Position numbers and translations under genes: made by a program
The notes under the pieces: generated by a model
Told to the model about the DNA's origin: nothing
Seen by the model: only the letters and a program-made list of their open reading frames with translations
Database searches by the model: none
Shown: piece after piece, positions 1-8,526 of the stretch
Layout: every line of letters starts with the position of its first letter
Position numbering within the stretch: the first letter of the stretch is position 1
Assembly: GCA_048499805.1 (NCBI GenBank)
Contig: JASNZF010000006.1
Location: 1 to 64,000, forward strand
Direction of reading: 5' to 3'
Origin: JAWXBA01 sp048499805
Lineage (GTDB): Bacteria > Gemmatimonadota > Gemmatimonadetes > Gemmatimonadales > GWC2-71-9
Length of the DNA stretch: 64,000 nucleotides

Positions 1-5
1 CCGTC

Positions 6-1721
6 TCACACCTCCAGCGCCTCCATCCGTTGCCGGGCCATGCGGAGGGGAATCACCGTCGCCGCGCCGCAGAGGACCACCACCAGTCCCAGGCGCACCA
101 GCGCGGAGAGGGTCATGCCGGTGGGTTCGCCGGCCTGCGCGGCGCGCAGGTGGTCGGCCACGGCCCCTGCCTCGATCACCGTGATCAGGGCGAGCAGCAG
201 CACCGCGCTCATCATGAACACCATCCCGCCGAAACTGGTGGGGATCTGGGCGGCGTTCTCGCTCTCGAACTGCGGGTAGATCGTCCCGAACCCGAGTGCC
301 ATCGCGGTGACGCCCAGGGTGAAGGCGGTGATCGTCACGACCGACAGCGCCGTCATGAACGGCGAGGCCCGCAGGATGTCGGCGGTCACCACGGTGATGA
401 TCAGCGCCAGGACCAGCAGCGGCAGGGTGCCGATCCAGTACTTGCTCCAGAGCATGGCGCGCAGGTCGAGCGGGCTCGACTTGAGCAGCCAGAGCTGGCG
501 GCCCTCCAGCGACACCGAGGGGAAGACGAACCGCGCGGCGATCGCGGCCAGGACAAATCCCGCCAGTCCCTGGTTCAGGAACATCACCATCGTGATCAGG
601 GTGTAGGGCACCTGCTCGCCGGTGAAGAGGGGCAGCGCCCGGATGTTGAAGATGTAGACGATCAGCAGCACCGCCAGCAGGATGAGCTGGCTCCACTGGG
701 TGGTGTCGCGGAAGAAGAGCCGCAGGTCCTTGAGGATGAACTCCCGCCGGGTGACCGGCAGCCAGGTCACCAGGGCGCCGAGGGCTCCCTGCCACCGCCG
801 CTGGGTGGGGGACTGGCCGGCCCCCTCCTGCGCCTTGGTGAAGCCCACGGCGTACAGCGCCTGGTGCATCGCCGCGCCCGCGGTCACGAACGCCGCCGCC
901 GTGCTCCAGAGCAGGAACGGGGGCAGGGCGTCGGGCACCCGCTGCAGCCAGTTCATCAGCATGCTGGCCGCCCACTCGCTGGGCAGGAGCGCATGGGTCG
1001 GTGCCTGCAGCAGGATGATGAACTCCACCAGGTTCTGGAAGCCCTCGGGGCGCGCCAGCTGTTCCGGGCGTGCCATGCGGAGCCAGAGCACCACCGCCCC
1101 CACCAGCGCCAGCGCCAGGAGGCTGAGCACGTCGCGGGCGCGCTTGGCGGGGAAGACGTTGACGAGCACCAGGGTGAGCCCGGTCCCGATCACCGCGGGC
1201 AGCAGCAGGAACGGCACCAGCGCGGCCACGGCCACCAGCGGGAAGAGCCAGCCGCCATCGAAGACCAGCCCGTAGGCCGTCAGGATCGGGACGATCATCA
1301 GGCCGACCATCCAGGACGAGTGCAGCGTCGTCTCCACCAGCTTGGCGAGGTAGAACCGGAGCCAGTCCAGCGGGGAACTGACCAGGAGGTCGAGGTCCTT
1401 GGCCAGGAAGAAGGTCGAGAGCGCGGTGACCAGGTTGGAGAGGAGCAGGATCGAGAAGAACGCCAGCAGCGCCATGCCCAGCATCTTGCCGGCCAGCAGG
1501 CTGCCGATCTCCTCGACCCCGCGGAAGTAGCTCAGCACCCGGTAGGAGAGCCCGAACACGACCGACCAGAACCCGAAGCCGATCAGCAGCAGCAGGAGGC
1601 CCCGGGTGCCGGCGCCCGAGCGCTCGCTGCGGAGCCGGGCCAGGGCGCTCCGCCACTTGGGGCTGGAAACCGTCCAGACCGAGGCCTGGCGGATCGTCCC
1701 GGCCTCAGTCGCCAAGGACAC
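6..1721 (-). CDS. ABC-2-type exporter permease
   Basis: This 571-residue protein is almost entirely hydrophobic, with about a dozen predicted membrane segments in two blocks. A cytoplasmic loop near residues 300-340 carries the stretch RREFILKDLRLFFRD, which is typical of putative ABC exporters whose partner ATPase is encoded next door. It overlaps the ATPase gene (1705-2463) by 17 bp, so the two are co-translated as the membrane and motor halves of one transporter. The start is a GTG at 1721 chosen from the overlap; a TTG shortly inside is possible. The C-terminus (RQRMEALEV) is complete inside the window. The substrate cannot be inferred from sequence. Confidence 0.85.
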   Translation of the reverse strand: MSLATEAGTIRQASVWTVSSPKWRSALARLRSERSGAGTRGLLLLLIGFGFWSVVFGLSYRVLSYFRGVEEIGSLLAGKMLGMALLAFFSILLLSNLVTALSTFFLAKDLDLLVSSPLDWLRFYLAKLVETTLHSSWMVGLMIVPILTAYGLVFDGGWLFPLVAVAALVPFLLLPAVIGTGLTLVLVNVFPAKRARDVLSLLALALVGAVVLWLRMARPEQLARPEGFQNLVEFIILLQAPTHALLPSEWAASMLMNWLQRVPDALPPFLLWSTAAAFVTAGAAMHQALYAVGFTKAQEGAGQSPTQRRWQGALGALVTWLPVTRREFILKDLRLFFRDTTQWSQLILLAVLLIVYIFNIRALPLFTGEQVPYTLITMVMFLNQGLAGFVLAAIAARFVFPSVSLEGRQLWLLKSSPLDLRAMLWSKYWIGTLPLLVLALIITVVTADILRASPFMTALSVVTITAFTLGVTAMALGFGTIYPQFESENAAQIPTSFGGMVFMMSAVLLLALITVIEAGAVADHLRAAQAGEPTGMTLSALVRLGLVVVLCGAATVIPLRMARQRMEALEV

Positions 1722-2463
1722 TGCTCAGGACGGCGTCCGAGACGCCGCCGGTCAGCCGGAGGAAGAGTTCCTCCAGGGTGGCATCGCCGGAGGCGGTCTG
1801 CTCCCGGATCTCGGCCATCGTCCCGCTGGCCACGATCTGGCCGCCCTGGATGATGGCGATCCGGTCGCACATCGCCTCCGCCACCTCGAGGGTGTGGGTG
1901 CTCATGAGCACCGTGCCGCCATGGTCCACGAAGTGGCGGAAGATCTGCTTGAGCAGGTGGGCGCTGCGCGGGTCGAGGCCGACCATCGGCTCGTCCACCA
2001 CGATGACCCGGGGGCGATGGACCAGGGCGCTCGAGATGATCAGCTTCTGGCGCATCCCGTGGGAGTAGGTTTCCGTCAGCTCGTCCTTCCAGCGGGTCAG
2101 CTCGAACAGCTCCAGCAGTTCGTCGATCCGCCGCTCGATGACCGGGCCGTCCTGGCCGTAGAGCGCCGCCACGAACCGGAGGAACTCCGCCCCGCTGAGC
2201 TTGTCGTACACATACGGGCGGTCGGGAATGAAGCCGAGGTGGGCCTTGGCCTGGACCGGGTCCCGGGCAACATCGATCCCGGCCACCTCCACCGTCCCGC
2301 TGGTCGGGCGCAGGATCCCCGCGATCATCCGCATCGTGGTGGTCTTGCCGGCCCCATTGGGCCCCAGGAAGCCGTACAGCGTGCCGGCCGGGATCTCGAG
2401 GTCGATCCCCTGAACGGCGGTAAAGCTGCCGTACCGCTTGGTCAGCTGCGTCAATCGAATCAT
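1705..2463 (-). CDS. ABC transporter ATP-binding protein
   Basis: A 252-residue nucleotide-binding subunit that drives the adjacent permease. It begins MIRLTQLTKRYGSF and contains Walker A (GPNGAGKTTT), a Q-loop region, the Walker B region ending VVDEPMVGLDPRS, and the H-loop STHTLEVAE. The signature region reads YSHGMRQKL, the variant found in ABC-2/ABC-A-like exporters. The ATG at 2461-2463 overlaps the stop of the upstream transglutaminase-like gene (ATGA), so I reject a longer upstream reading that runs into low-complexity sequence. The short C-terminal extension after the H-loop is common in this family. Confidence 0.93.
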   Translation of the reverse strand: MIRLTQLTKRYGSFTAVQGIDLEIPAGTLYGFLGPNGAGKTTTMRMIAGILRPTSGTVEVAGIDVARDPVQAKAHLGFIPDRPYVYDKLSGAEFLRFVAALYGQDGPVIERRIDELLELFELTRWKDELTETYSHGMRQKLIISSALVHRPRVIVVDEPMVGLDPRSAHLLKQIFRHFVDHGGTVLMSTHTLEVAEAMCDRIAIIQGGQIVASGTMAEIREQTASGDATLEELFLRLTGGVSDAVLSSVLGD

Positions 2464-3989
2464 CGGATGCCCGGGGTTAGCGGTTCGACCCGGAGCGCCG
2501 CGGTGCGCCACAGGGTCTCGAATGGGCGGCCCAGCCCCCCCTCCGTGATCCGCAGGAGGCGTGCCGACGCCGGGGCATGGCCCGAGGTGGGGTCCACGGG
2601 GACCCAGTTGTCCCCGACCCAGACCTCGGCCCATGCGTGGGAAAATAGCCCGGCGGGGGTCACCGCGAGTCCGCTGACCACCCGGGCCGGAATCCCGCCG
2701 GCCCGGGCCAGCGAGACCAGGAACTCGGCCATCGCGGAGGGGGTGCCGGTGCGGGACCGCCGGGCCCCCAGCACTTCCGGGGGACGCACCGTGCCAGTAT
2801 CCAGGGCAACCCGCCCGGCGACCCACCGGGTCAGGCGCATGGCCGAGTCGGCGGCGCTGGTCGCCCCGGCAAAGGCGCTGTCCGCCTCGATCCGGGTCAC
2901 CCCGGTCGGTTCTCGCTGGCCCCGCGGGGGGGCGAGGTAGCCCTCCGGGGGGGAGGCGGTTCCGGTGGGCCAGTCGCGGCGGATCGTGAGCGTGTCCCCA
3001 CTGGCGAACTGGGCCCCGCCTGCCAGCCGCGCCACCGCCGCTGCGTCGAGCGGGCGGTCGACCCGGCCGACCCGGAACCGCATGACCCGTGAGGTCGTGT
3101 CCAGGCGCACTCCCGAGCTGGCCAGCGTCCCAACCCCGGCCAGCCCCCGCCGGGGCTGGGGTCCCGAGAGGCGCAGGGAATCGCGGAAGAGGGTGTGGCT
3201 GTAGTCGAACGGCGACCGCTGCAGCGTCACCCCGAAGAGGGTCTCCAGCCGCACCAGGCGACCGGCATCATCCACCCACCATTGTTCGGGCAATCCGCCG
3301 ACCTCCAGGGCCAGGTGCCAGGCATGGAGGGTATCGAGCGTGATCGTCCGCCAGGCATGCGCCACCGAGTCGTAGTCGACACTGTCCGGCAGGACGAAGG
3401 TCGTGTCGCCCAAAACCGTCCCGGTGATCATCCCCGTGGTGCGCCGTTCCAGGTCCGCCACCCGCTCGGCGATCGGCTCGCCCGCCACCAGCCGATTGCC
3501 ATAGGCCAGCCGCAGCGGAAGGATTCCCGCCACGGTGGGGCGGGGGCCCTCGCGGCGGATGGCGGGACCGTACCCCTGGTCGGTCAGGGTGGTGTAGCGC
3601 TGGAGCGAGTCCACCTGCAAGTCGACGCTGCGGGTCTGAGAGCCGGACGGGGTGCTCATCCGCACCGAGGCCGACTGCAGGGTCAGTCCCCGGCTGGTGA
3701 TCACCTCGGTGAGGGCCAGCTGGCGACGAATCCCCTCCTCGTAGGGCAGGTCGAGCGCCAGGAGTTCCTCGACCCGGAAGCCAGTCGGGAGGGTATCCCA
3801 GGTCAGGTTGAGGACGCCGATCTGGAGGGTGCCGGCGTCGACCCGGAAGTACTTCGCGTCCGGGGAGAGCCGGGAGGCACTGGCCGTCAGGGTCGAGGCC
3901 TCGCCCTGGAAGAGCTGGCGCCGCGCCAGCCACCCGAGGGCGATGATCCAGACCACCATGATGAGCCGGCCGAGGTTCCGCCGACTCAT
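2460..3989 (-). CDS. membrane-anchored transglutaminase-like protein, catalytic Cys not evident
   Basis: A 509-residue protein with one N-terminal membrane segment (LIMVVWIIALGWLA) followed by an extracytoplasmic region. The C-terminal ~110 residues match the transglutaminase-like core: GGIPARVVSG, then HAWAEVWVGDNWVPVDPT supplies the His and Asp of the triad. The usual catalytic Cys upstream of the GIPAR motif (family pattern G-D-C-x-E-H) is replaced here by GTPSAMAEFL. The protein may therefore be a non-catalytic fold or use another nucleophile. The ATG at 3989 precedes the membrane segment; a GTG at 4046 would add 19 residues. It overlaps the ABC ATPase by 4 bp, suggesting one operon. Confidence 0.72.
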   Translation of the reverse strand: MSRRNLGRLIMVVWIIALGWLARRQLFQGEASTLTASASRLSPDAKYFRVDAGTLQIGVLNLTWDTLPTGFRVEELLALDLPYEEGIRRQLALTEVITSRGLTLQSASVRMSTPSGSQTRSVDLQVDSLQRYTTLTDQGYGPAIRREGPRPTVAGILPLRLAYGNRLVAGEPIAERVADLERRTTGMITGTVLGDTTFVLPDSVDYDSVAHAWRTITLDTLHAWHLALEVGGLPEQWWVDDAGRLVRLETLFGVTLQRSPFDYSHTLFRDSLRLSGPQPRRGLAGVGTLASSGVRLDTTSRVMRFRVGRVDRPLDAAAVARLAGGAQFASGDTLTIRRDWPTGTASPPEGYLAPPRGQREPTGVTRIEADSAFAGATSAADSAMRLTRWVAGRVALDTGTVRPPEVLGARRSRTGTPSAMAEFLVSLARAGGIPARVVSGLAVTPAGLFSHAWAEVWVGDNWVPVDPTSGHAPASARLLRITEGGLGRPFETLWRTAALRVEPLTPGIR

Positions 3990-4193
3990 GCCCGCAACCG
4001 TGTCCACTGCATGCCCAGTCCCCGCTTTCGGCCGTAGTTGTTGCACCCTGCACCGTCCCCGCTACCACCGCCGGGGGCCTCCCGGGGACCTGCAACATCG
4101 GGACCGTGCACGGGGGGGCGGCGGGGCAGCGGGGCAGGGGGGCCGGAATCAAGGGCCTGCCCTTGACGCCCCAGCAGGATCGCCCACATTCGG

Positions 4194-4249
4194 CCCCGCT
4201 GCCCCGCTGCCCCGCTGCCCCGCTGCCCCGCTGCCCCGCTGCCCCGCAG
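4194..4249. repeat. octamer tandem array (CCCCGCTG), uvrA upstream region
   Basis: Six exact CCCCGCTG units plus one variant (CCCCGCAG) lie in the 314-bp gap between the transglutaminase-like gene and uvrA. A partial inverted copy, rich in GGGGCAGC, lies at about 4110-4145, so the region could fold back on itself. The minus strand reads GGGG-CAGC repeated, a G-quadruplex-type pattern. A weak promoter-like TTGACG (4163-4168) lies between the two arms. The rest of the gap holds nothing else I recognise. Confidence 0.85.
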
Positions 4250-4303
4250 ACCCGCCGACCCGCCCGCCGGTTGAACCCCGCCGCCCCGAGGGGGTATCCT
4301 TCC

Positions 4304-7168
4304 ATGCTTATGGCCGAAGAATTCCTCGTCGTTCGTGGTGCCCGCGAGCACAACCTCAAGAACATCTCCGTCAGTCTGCCGCGCAACCGGTTGACGGTGA
4401 TCACGGGGTTGTCGGGGTCCGGCAAGTCGTCCCTCGCCTTCGACACGATCTATGCCGAGGGGCAGCGGCGGTATGTCGAGTCGCTCTCGGCGTACGCCCG
4501 GCAGTTCCTGGGGCTGATGGAAAAGCCCGACGTCGACGCGATCGAGGGGCTCTCCCCCGCGATCTCGATCGAGCAGAAGACCACCGGCCACAACCCCCGA
4601 TCCACCGTCGGCACCGTCACCGAGATCTATGACTACATGCGGCTCCTCTGGGCCCGCGCCGGGGTGCCGCACTGTCCCAATGACGGCAGCCCCGTCACCC
4701 GGAGCAGTGCCGCCCAGATCGCCGACCAGCTCCTGACCTGGCCCGAGGAGACGAAGATCGAGATCCTTGGCCCGATCATCCGGGGCCGCAAGGGGGAGTT
4801 CCGCGAGTTGTTCGAGGACCTCCAGAAGCGCGGCTTCGTGCGGGTCCGGGTCGATGGCGAGGTGTACGACCTCAACGCCGTGCCCAAGCTGAACCGCCGG
4901 CAGAACCACGACGTCGCGGTGGTGGTCGACCGGCTGGTGGTTCGGGCCGCCGACCGACCCCGCCTGGCGGACTCGCTGGAGACGGCGCTCAAGGTGGCCG
5001 ACGGCGTCGTCGAGGTGATCCGGCACGGCGGAAAGAAGGACGCCCCGGTCTCGGTCCTCTTCTCGGAGAAGCTGGCCTGCCCGACCTGTGGCCTGTCGCT
5101 CCCCGAGCTGGAACCGCGGCAGTTCTCGTTCAACTCGCCGTTCGGGGTCTGCCCCGACTGCCACGGCCTCGGCAACCGCCGGGTGGCCAATGCCGACCTG
5201 GTCCTTGGGGATCCCAGCATCTCGATCCTCGAGGGGGTGGTGCTGCCCTGGGGCGAGCCCTCGGGGTACCTGCGCAAGGTGGTGCTGCCCACCCTGGCCA
5301 AGACCTACAAGTTCGAGCTCAATGCCCCCTGGGGGGCGCTGTCCACCGCGGCGCAGCATGCCATCCTGCACGGGGTGCCCGGCAAGACCCTCAAGTTCGC
5401 CACCGAGGGCGCCCGGGGGCGCGGGGACTACGAGACGGAGTGGGAGGGGGTGCTCGGCAACGTCGAGCGCCGCTACCGCGAGAGCTCCAGCGACTCGGTG
5501 CGCCAATCGCTCGACGAGTACATGGTCGAGATGCCCTGCGCCACCTGCGGGGGGCGTCGCCTCAAGCCCGAGAGCCTGGCCGTGCTCGTGGCGGGCCGGA
5601 GCATCGGGGACGTGGTGGACCTCCCCGTCGACCAGGCGGTCGAGTTCTTCCGGGCCATCCCGATGGGACGTGGCGTGGCCGGGGCGGTGGACCCCGATGT
5701 GGCGGGCCCGATCCTCAAGGAGGTGACCGAGCGGCTCACCTTCCTGCGCGACGTCGGCCTGGAGTACCTGACGCTCGGTCGCGGCGCGGGGTCCCTCTCC
5801 GGGGGCGAGGCGCAGCGGATCCGGCTCGCCACCCAGATCGGGTCCCGCCTGGTGGGGGTCCTCTACATCCTGGACGAGCCGAGCATCGGGCTCCACCAGC
5901 GCGACAACGCGCGCCTCCTCCAGACCCTCCGCGACCTCCGCGACCTCGGCAACACCGTGATCGTGGTGGAGCACGATGAGGACACGATCCGCGCGGCCGA
6001 CCACGTGATCGACCTCGGTCCCCGCGCGGGGCACCACGGCGGCGAGGTGGTGGCCGAGGGAACCATTGACGACATCCTGGCCCACCGCACCTCGCTCACG
6101 GCCCGGTACCTTCGCGGCGAGTTGCGGGTCCCGGTGCCCGCGGCGCGCCGGCCGGTCGACCGCAAACGGGTGCTGCGGGTGGTCGGGGCACGGGCCAACA
6201 ACCTCCGCGACCTGACCGTGGAGTTCCCGCTCGGGGTGTTCACCGCCATCACCGGGGTGTCCGGGTCGGGGAAGTCCACCCTCATCACCGACATCCTCTA
6301 TCGGTCCCTGGCGCGGCACCTCTACCGGGCCAAGGTGGTGCCGGGCGAGCACAAGGCGGTGGAGGGCCTCGACCACATCGACAAGGTGATCGAGATCGAC
6401 CAGAGCCCGATCGGCCGGACTCCCCGGTCCAACCCCGCCACCTACACCGGGCTCTTCACGCCGATCCGTGAGCTGTTCACCCACCTGCCCGAGGCCAAGA
6501 TGCGCGGCTACGGACCGGGCCGGTTCAGCTTCAACGTGAAGGGCGGGCGGTGCGAGGCGTGCCAGGGCGATGGCCTGGTCAAGATCGAGATGCACTTCCT
6601 GCCGGATGTCTACGTGCCGTGCGAGGTCTGCAAGGGGCGGCGCTACAATCGCGAGACGCTCGAGGTCCGCTACAAGGGCCGGACGATCGCGGACGTGCTC
6701 GACCTCACGGTGAGCGACGGGATGGAGTTCTTCAGCGCCCAGACGCGGATCGCGGAGCGGCTGGAACTCCTCAACGACGTGGGGCTCGGCTACCTCCACC
6801 TGGGGCAGGCCGCCACCACCCTCTCCGGGGGCGAGGCACAGCGGGTCAAGCTGGCGACCGAGCTCGCCAAGCGGGACACCGGGCGCACCCTCTACATCCT
6901 GGACGAGCCCACCACCGGGCTCCACTTCGAGGACGTGCGCCTGCTGCTCGAGGTGCTCCATCGCCTGGTCCAGAAGGGGAACAGCGTCATCGTCATCGAG
7001 CACAACCTCGACGTGCTCAAGACCGCGGACTGGATCATCGACCTCGGTCCCGAGGGCGGCACCCGCGGGGGGCAGGTCGTGGCTGCGGGAACGCCGGAAG
7101 CGGTGGCGGCGGTCGAGGGAAGTTTTACGGGGGAGTTCTTGAAGAGGTTATTGGGGACTGGTAGCTAG
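4304..7168 (+). CDS. uvrA: excinuclease ABC subunit A
   Basis: A 954-residue DNA damage-recognition ATPase of nucleotide excision repair that loads UvrB at lesions. It has two ABC modules: the first Walker A is GLSGSGKSSLAFD near the N-terminus and the second is GVSGSGKSTL around residue 655. Both ABC signatures (LSGGEAQRI and LSGGEAQRV) and both Walker B/D-loops (DEPSIGL, DEPTTGL) are present. Zn-binding cysteine pairs are visible (CPTCGLSLP...CPDCHGLG; CEACQGDG...CEVCKG). The ATG at 4304 is preceded by a GAGGGGG ribosome-binding site at 4288-4294. An upstream in-frame extension is only translated octamer repeat and is rejected. Length is normal for the family. Confidence 0.98.
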   Translation: MLMAEEFLVVRGAREHNLKNISVSLPRNRLTVITGLSGSGKSSLAFDTIYAEGQRRYVESLSAYARQFLGLMEKPDVDAIEGLSPAISIEQKTTGHNPRSTVGTVTEIYDYMRLLWARAGVPHCPNDGSPVTRSSAAQIADQLLTWPEETKIEILGPIIRGRKGEFRELFEDLQKRGFVRVRVDGEVYDLNAVPKLNRRQNHDVAVVVDRLVVRAADRPRLADSLETALKVADGVVEVIRHGGKKDAPVSVLFSEKLACPTCGLSLPELEPRQFSFNSPFGVCPDCHGLGNRRVANADLVLGDPSISILEGVVLPWGEPSGYLRKVVLPTLAKTYKFELNAPWGALSTAAQHAILHGVPGKTLKFATEGARGRGDYETEWEGVLGNVERRYRESSSDSVRQSLDEYMVEMPCATCGGRRLKPESLAVLVAGRSIGDVVDLPVDQAVEFFRAIPMGRGVAGAVDPDVAGPILKEVTERLTFLRDVGLEYLTLGRGAGSLSGGEAQRIRLATQIGSRLVGVLYILDEPSIGLHQRDNARLLQTLRDLRDLGNTVIVVEHDEDTIRAADHVIDLGPRAGHHGGEVVAEGTIDDILAHRTSLTARYLRGELRVPVPAARRPVDRKRVLRVVGARANNLRDLTVEFPLGVFTAITGVSGSGKSTLITDILYRSLARHLYRAKVVPGEHKAVEGLDHIDKVIEIDQSPIGRTPRSNPATYTGLFTPIRELFTHLPEAKMRGYGPGRFSFNVKGGRCEACQGDGLVKIEMHFLPDVYVPCEVCKGRRYNRETLEVRYKGRTIADVLDLTVSDGMEFFSAQTRIAERLELLNDVGLGYLHLGQAATTLSGGEAQRVKLATELAKRDTGRTLYILDEPTTGLHFEDVRLLLEVLHRLVQKGNSVIVIEHNLDVLKTADWIIDLGPEGGTRGGQVVAAGTPEAVAAVEGSFTGEFLKRLLGTGS

Positions 7169-7224
7169 GGACTAGGGGCTGGGGGGTAGGCGGTCTACCC
7201 GGATGTTCGAGTCGCCAATCGCCA

Positions 7225-7306
7225 ATTCCCACTCCCCATTTCCTGGTCTCCAGTCCCCAGTCCCCAGTCCCCAGCCCCCAGCCCCTAGCCCCCGGTTCCC
7301 ATCCCC
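7225..7306. repeat. heptamer array CCCCAGT/CCCCAGC
   Basis: The uvrA-antiporter gap holds clustered 7-bp units (CCCCAGT, CCCCAGC, CCCCTAG). The uvrA stop region at 7150-7195 carries the reverse-complement flavour (GGGGACT, GGGGCTGG), so the two arms could form an imperfect hairpin after uvrA. The G-rich strand matches the pattern for a G-quadruplex. Confidence 0.8.
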
Positions 7307-7325
7307 GATTACGGTTCCTGCATCC

Positions 7326-8525
7326 ATGAACCAAACCCTGATCCTCATTCCGCTGGTCGCGGCGTCCTATCTGGCTGCCCACGTTGCCTTCGACTGGGTG
7401 GCGCGGAAGTACCGGATCGTCTCGGGGGCGGAGTACCTGTTGCTGGGGATCCTCCTTGGACCGCGGGTCTCCGGCCTGCTCGGTCCCAACGTCCTGGAGC
7501 AGTTCAGCCCGCTGATTTCGCTCGGGGTCGGCTGGACCGGGGCGCTGCTGGGGGCCCAGTTCGTGCTGCCTCGGCTGATTCGGGTGCCGGGCGAGGTCTA
7601 CCGCATCGCCCTGGTCGAGGCGACCCTCACGCTGCTCGTGGTGAGCGGGGCCATGGTGGCGCTGCTCTCCTGGTGGCTCTACCTCCCGGCCGTCGATGTG
7701 CTGGTGCCGGGATTCGCCCTGGGCGCCCTGGCCACCGTCACCTCCGAGGCGGGGATCGCGGTCGCGGTGGCGGGCCGCCCCAAGGCCGACCCGATGGTGC
7801 GGCAGTTCCGGGTCTCGGCCGGTTTGTCCGCGGTGCTGGCCATGGTCGCGCTCGGGCTGCTGACCGCGATCTTCCACCCCGACGCCAACGTCGTCCCGCG
7901 GGGACCGACCGCGACCGAGTGGGTCGTCATCAACATTGCCATCGGCGTGATCGGCGGGATCCTCTTCCACCTCTTCGTGGGCGAGGAGCGCAAGCCCGAC
8001 CGCCTCTTCATTGCACTGGTTGGCGGCATCGTCCTGGTCAGCGGGGCCGCCGCCTACCTCCGCCTGTCCGCCATGCTGTCCGCGGCGGTCTTCGGCGCGA
8101 TCCTGGCCAACACCTCGCTGCGGCGCGGCGAGATCGACGCGTCGCTGGCCCGGATCGAGCGGCCCCTCTACTTCACGCTCCTCGTCCTGGCGGGCGCCGC
8201 CTGGTCGCCGAGCCCCGCCAACTGGGTCCTGCCCACGCTGGTCTTCCTGGCCGTACGCGGGCTCAGCCGGGTGGGCAGCGCGCGGATCGCGGCGCGTGCC
8301 AACAACGCCATCGGCACCCTCGGGCCGCACTGGGGCCGCGGCCTCCTGGGGCAGGGGGGCTTCGCACTCGTGCTGGTGCTGAGCTACGTCCAGCTGGCCG
8401 ATTTTCCTGCGCCCGGCATCGTCTTCAGCGCGGTGGTCTTCTCCGTCCTGCTCACCGACCTGCTCTCGGCGCGGTTCGCCGCCTCGGTGTTCGATACCAG
8501 CCGGCCGATGATCGGCAGGGAATGA
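7326..8525 (+). CDS. CPA2-like sodium/proton antiporter-type membrane protein
   Basis: A 399-residue integral membrane protein with about 11-12 hydrophobic segments. It fits the sodium/hydrogen exchanger (Kef/NhaA-fold) superfamily: an N-terminal YLLLGILLGPRVSGLLG motif, as in CPA2 helix 2, and a long hydrophobic repeat to the end. No RCK/TrkA-N domain is attached. The ATG at 7326 follows the heptamer array; the 41-residue upstream extension is translated repeat and is rejected. A second antiporter-like gene begins one base after its stop, so the two probably form a heteromeric or co-regulated pair. The ion specificity is unknown. Confidence 0.8.
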   Translation: MNQTLILIPLVAASYLAAHVAFDWVARKYRIVSGAEYLLLGILLGPRVSGLLGPNVLEQFSPLISLGVGWTGALLGAQFVLPRLIRVPGEVYRIALVEATLTLLVVSGAMVALLSWWLYLPAVDVLVPGFALGALATVTSEAGIAVAVAGRPKADPMVRQFRVSAGLSAVLAMVALGLLTAIFHPDANVVPRGPTATEWVVINIAIGVIGGILFHLFVGEERKPDRLFIALVGGIVLVSGAAAYLRLSAMLSAAVFGAILANTSLRRGEIDASLARIERPLYFTLLVLAGAAWSPSPANWVLPTLVFLAVRGLSRVGSARIAARANNAIGTLGPHWGRGLLGQGGFALVLVLSYVQLADFPAPGIVFSAVVFSVLLTDLLSARFAASVFDTSRPMIGRE

Positions 8526-8526
8526 T

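Noticed and set aside
4106..4303. In-frame N-terminal extension of uvrA
   Set aside because: It would encode translated octamer repeat, and a ribosome-binding site is present before the ATG at 4304.
3986..7003. Very long minus-strand reading frame opposite uvrA
   Set aside because: It is an antisense shadow of GC-rich coding DNA; the protein is low complexity (His, Gln, Glu and Arg-rich) without domains, while uvrA on the other strand is certain.
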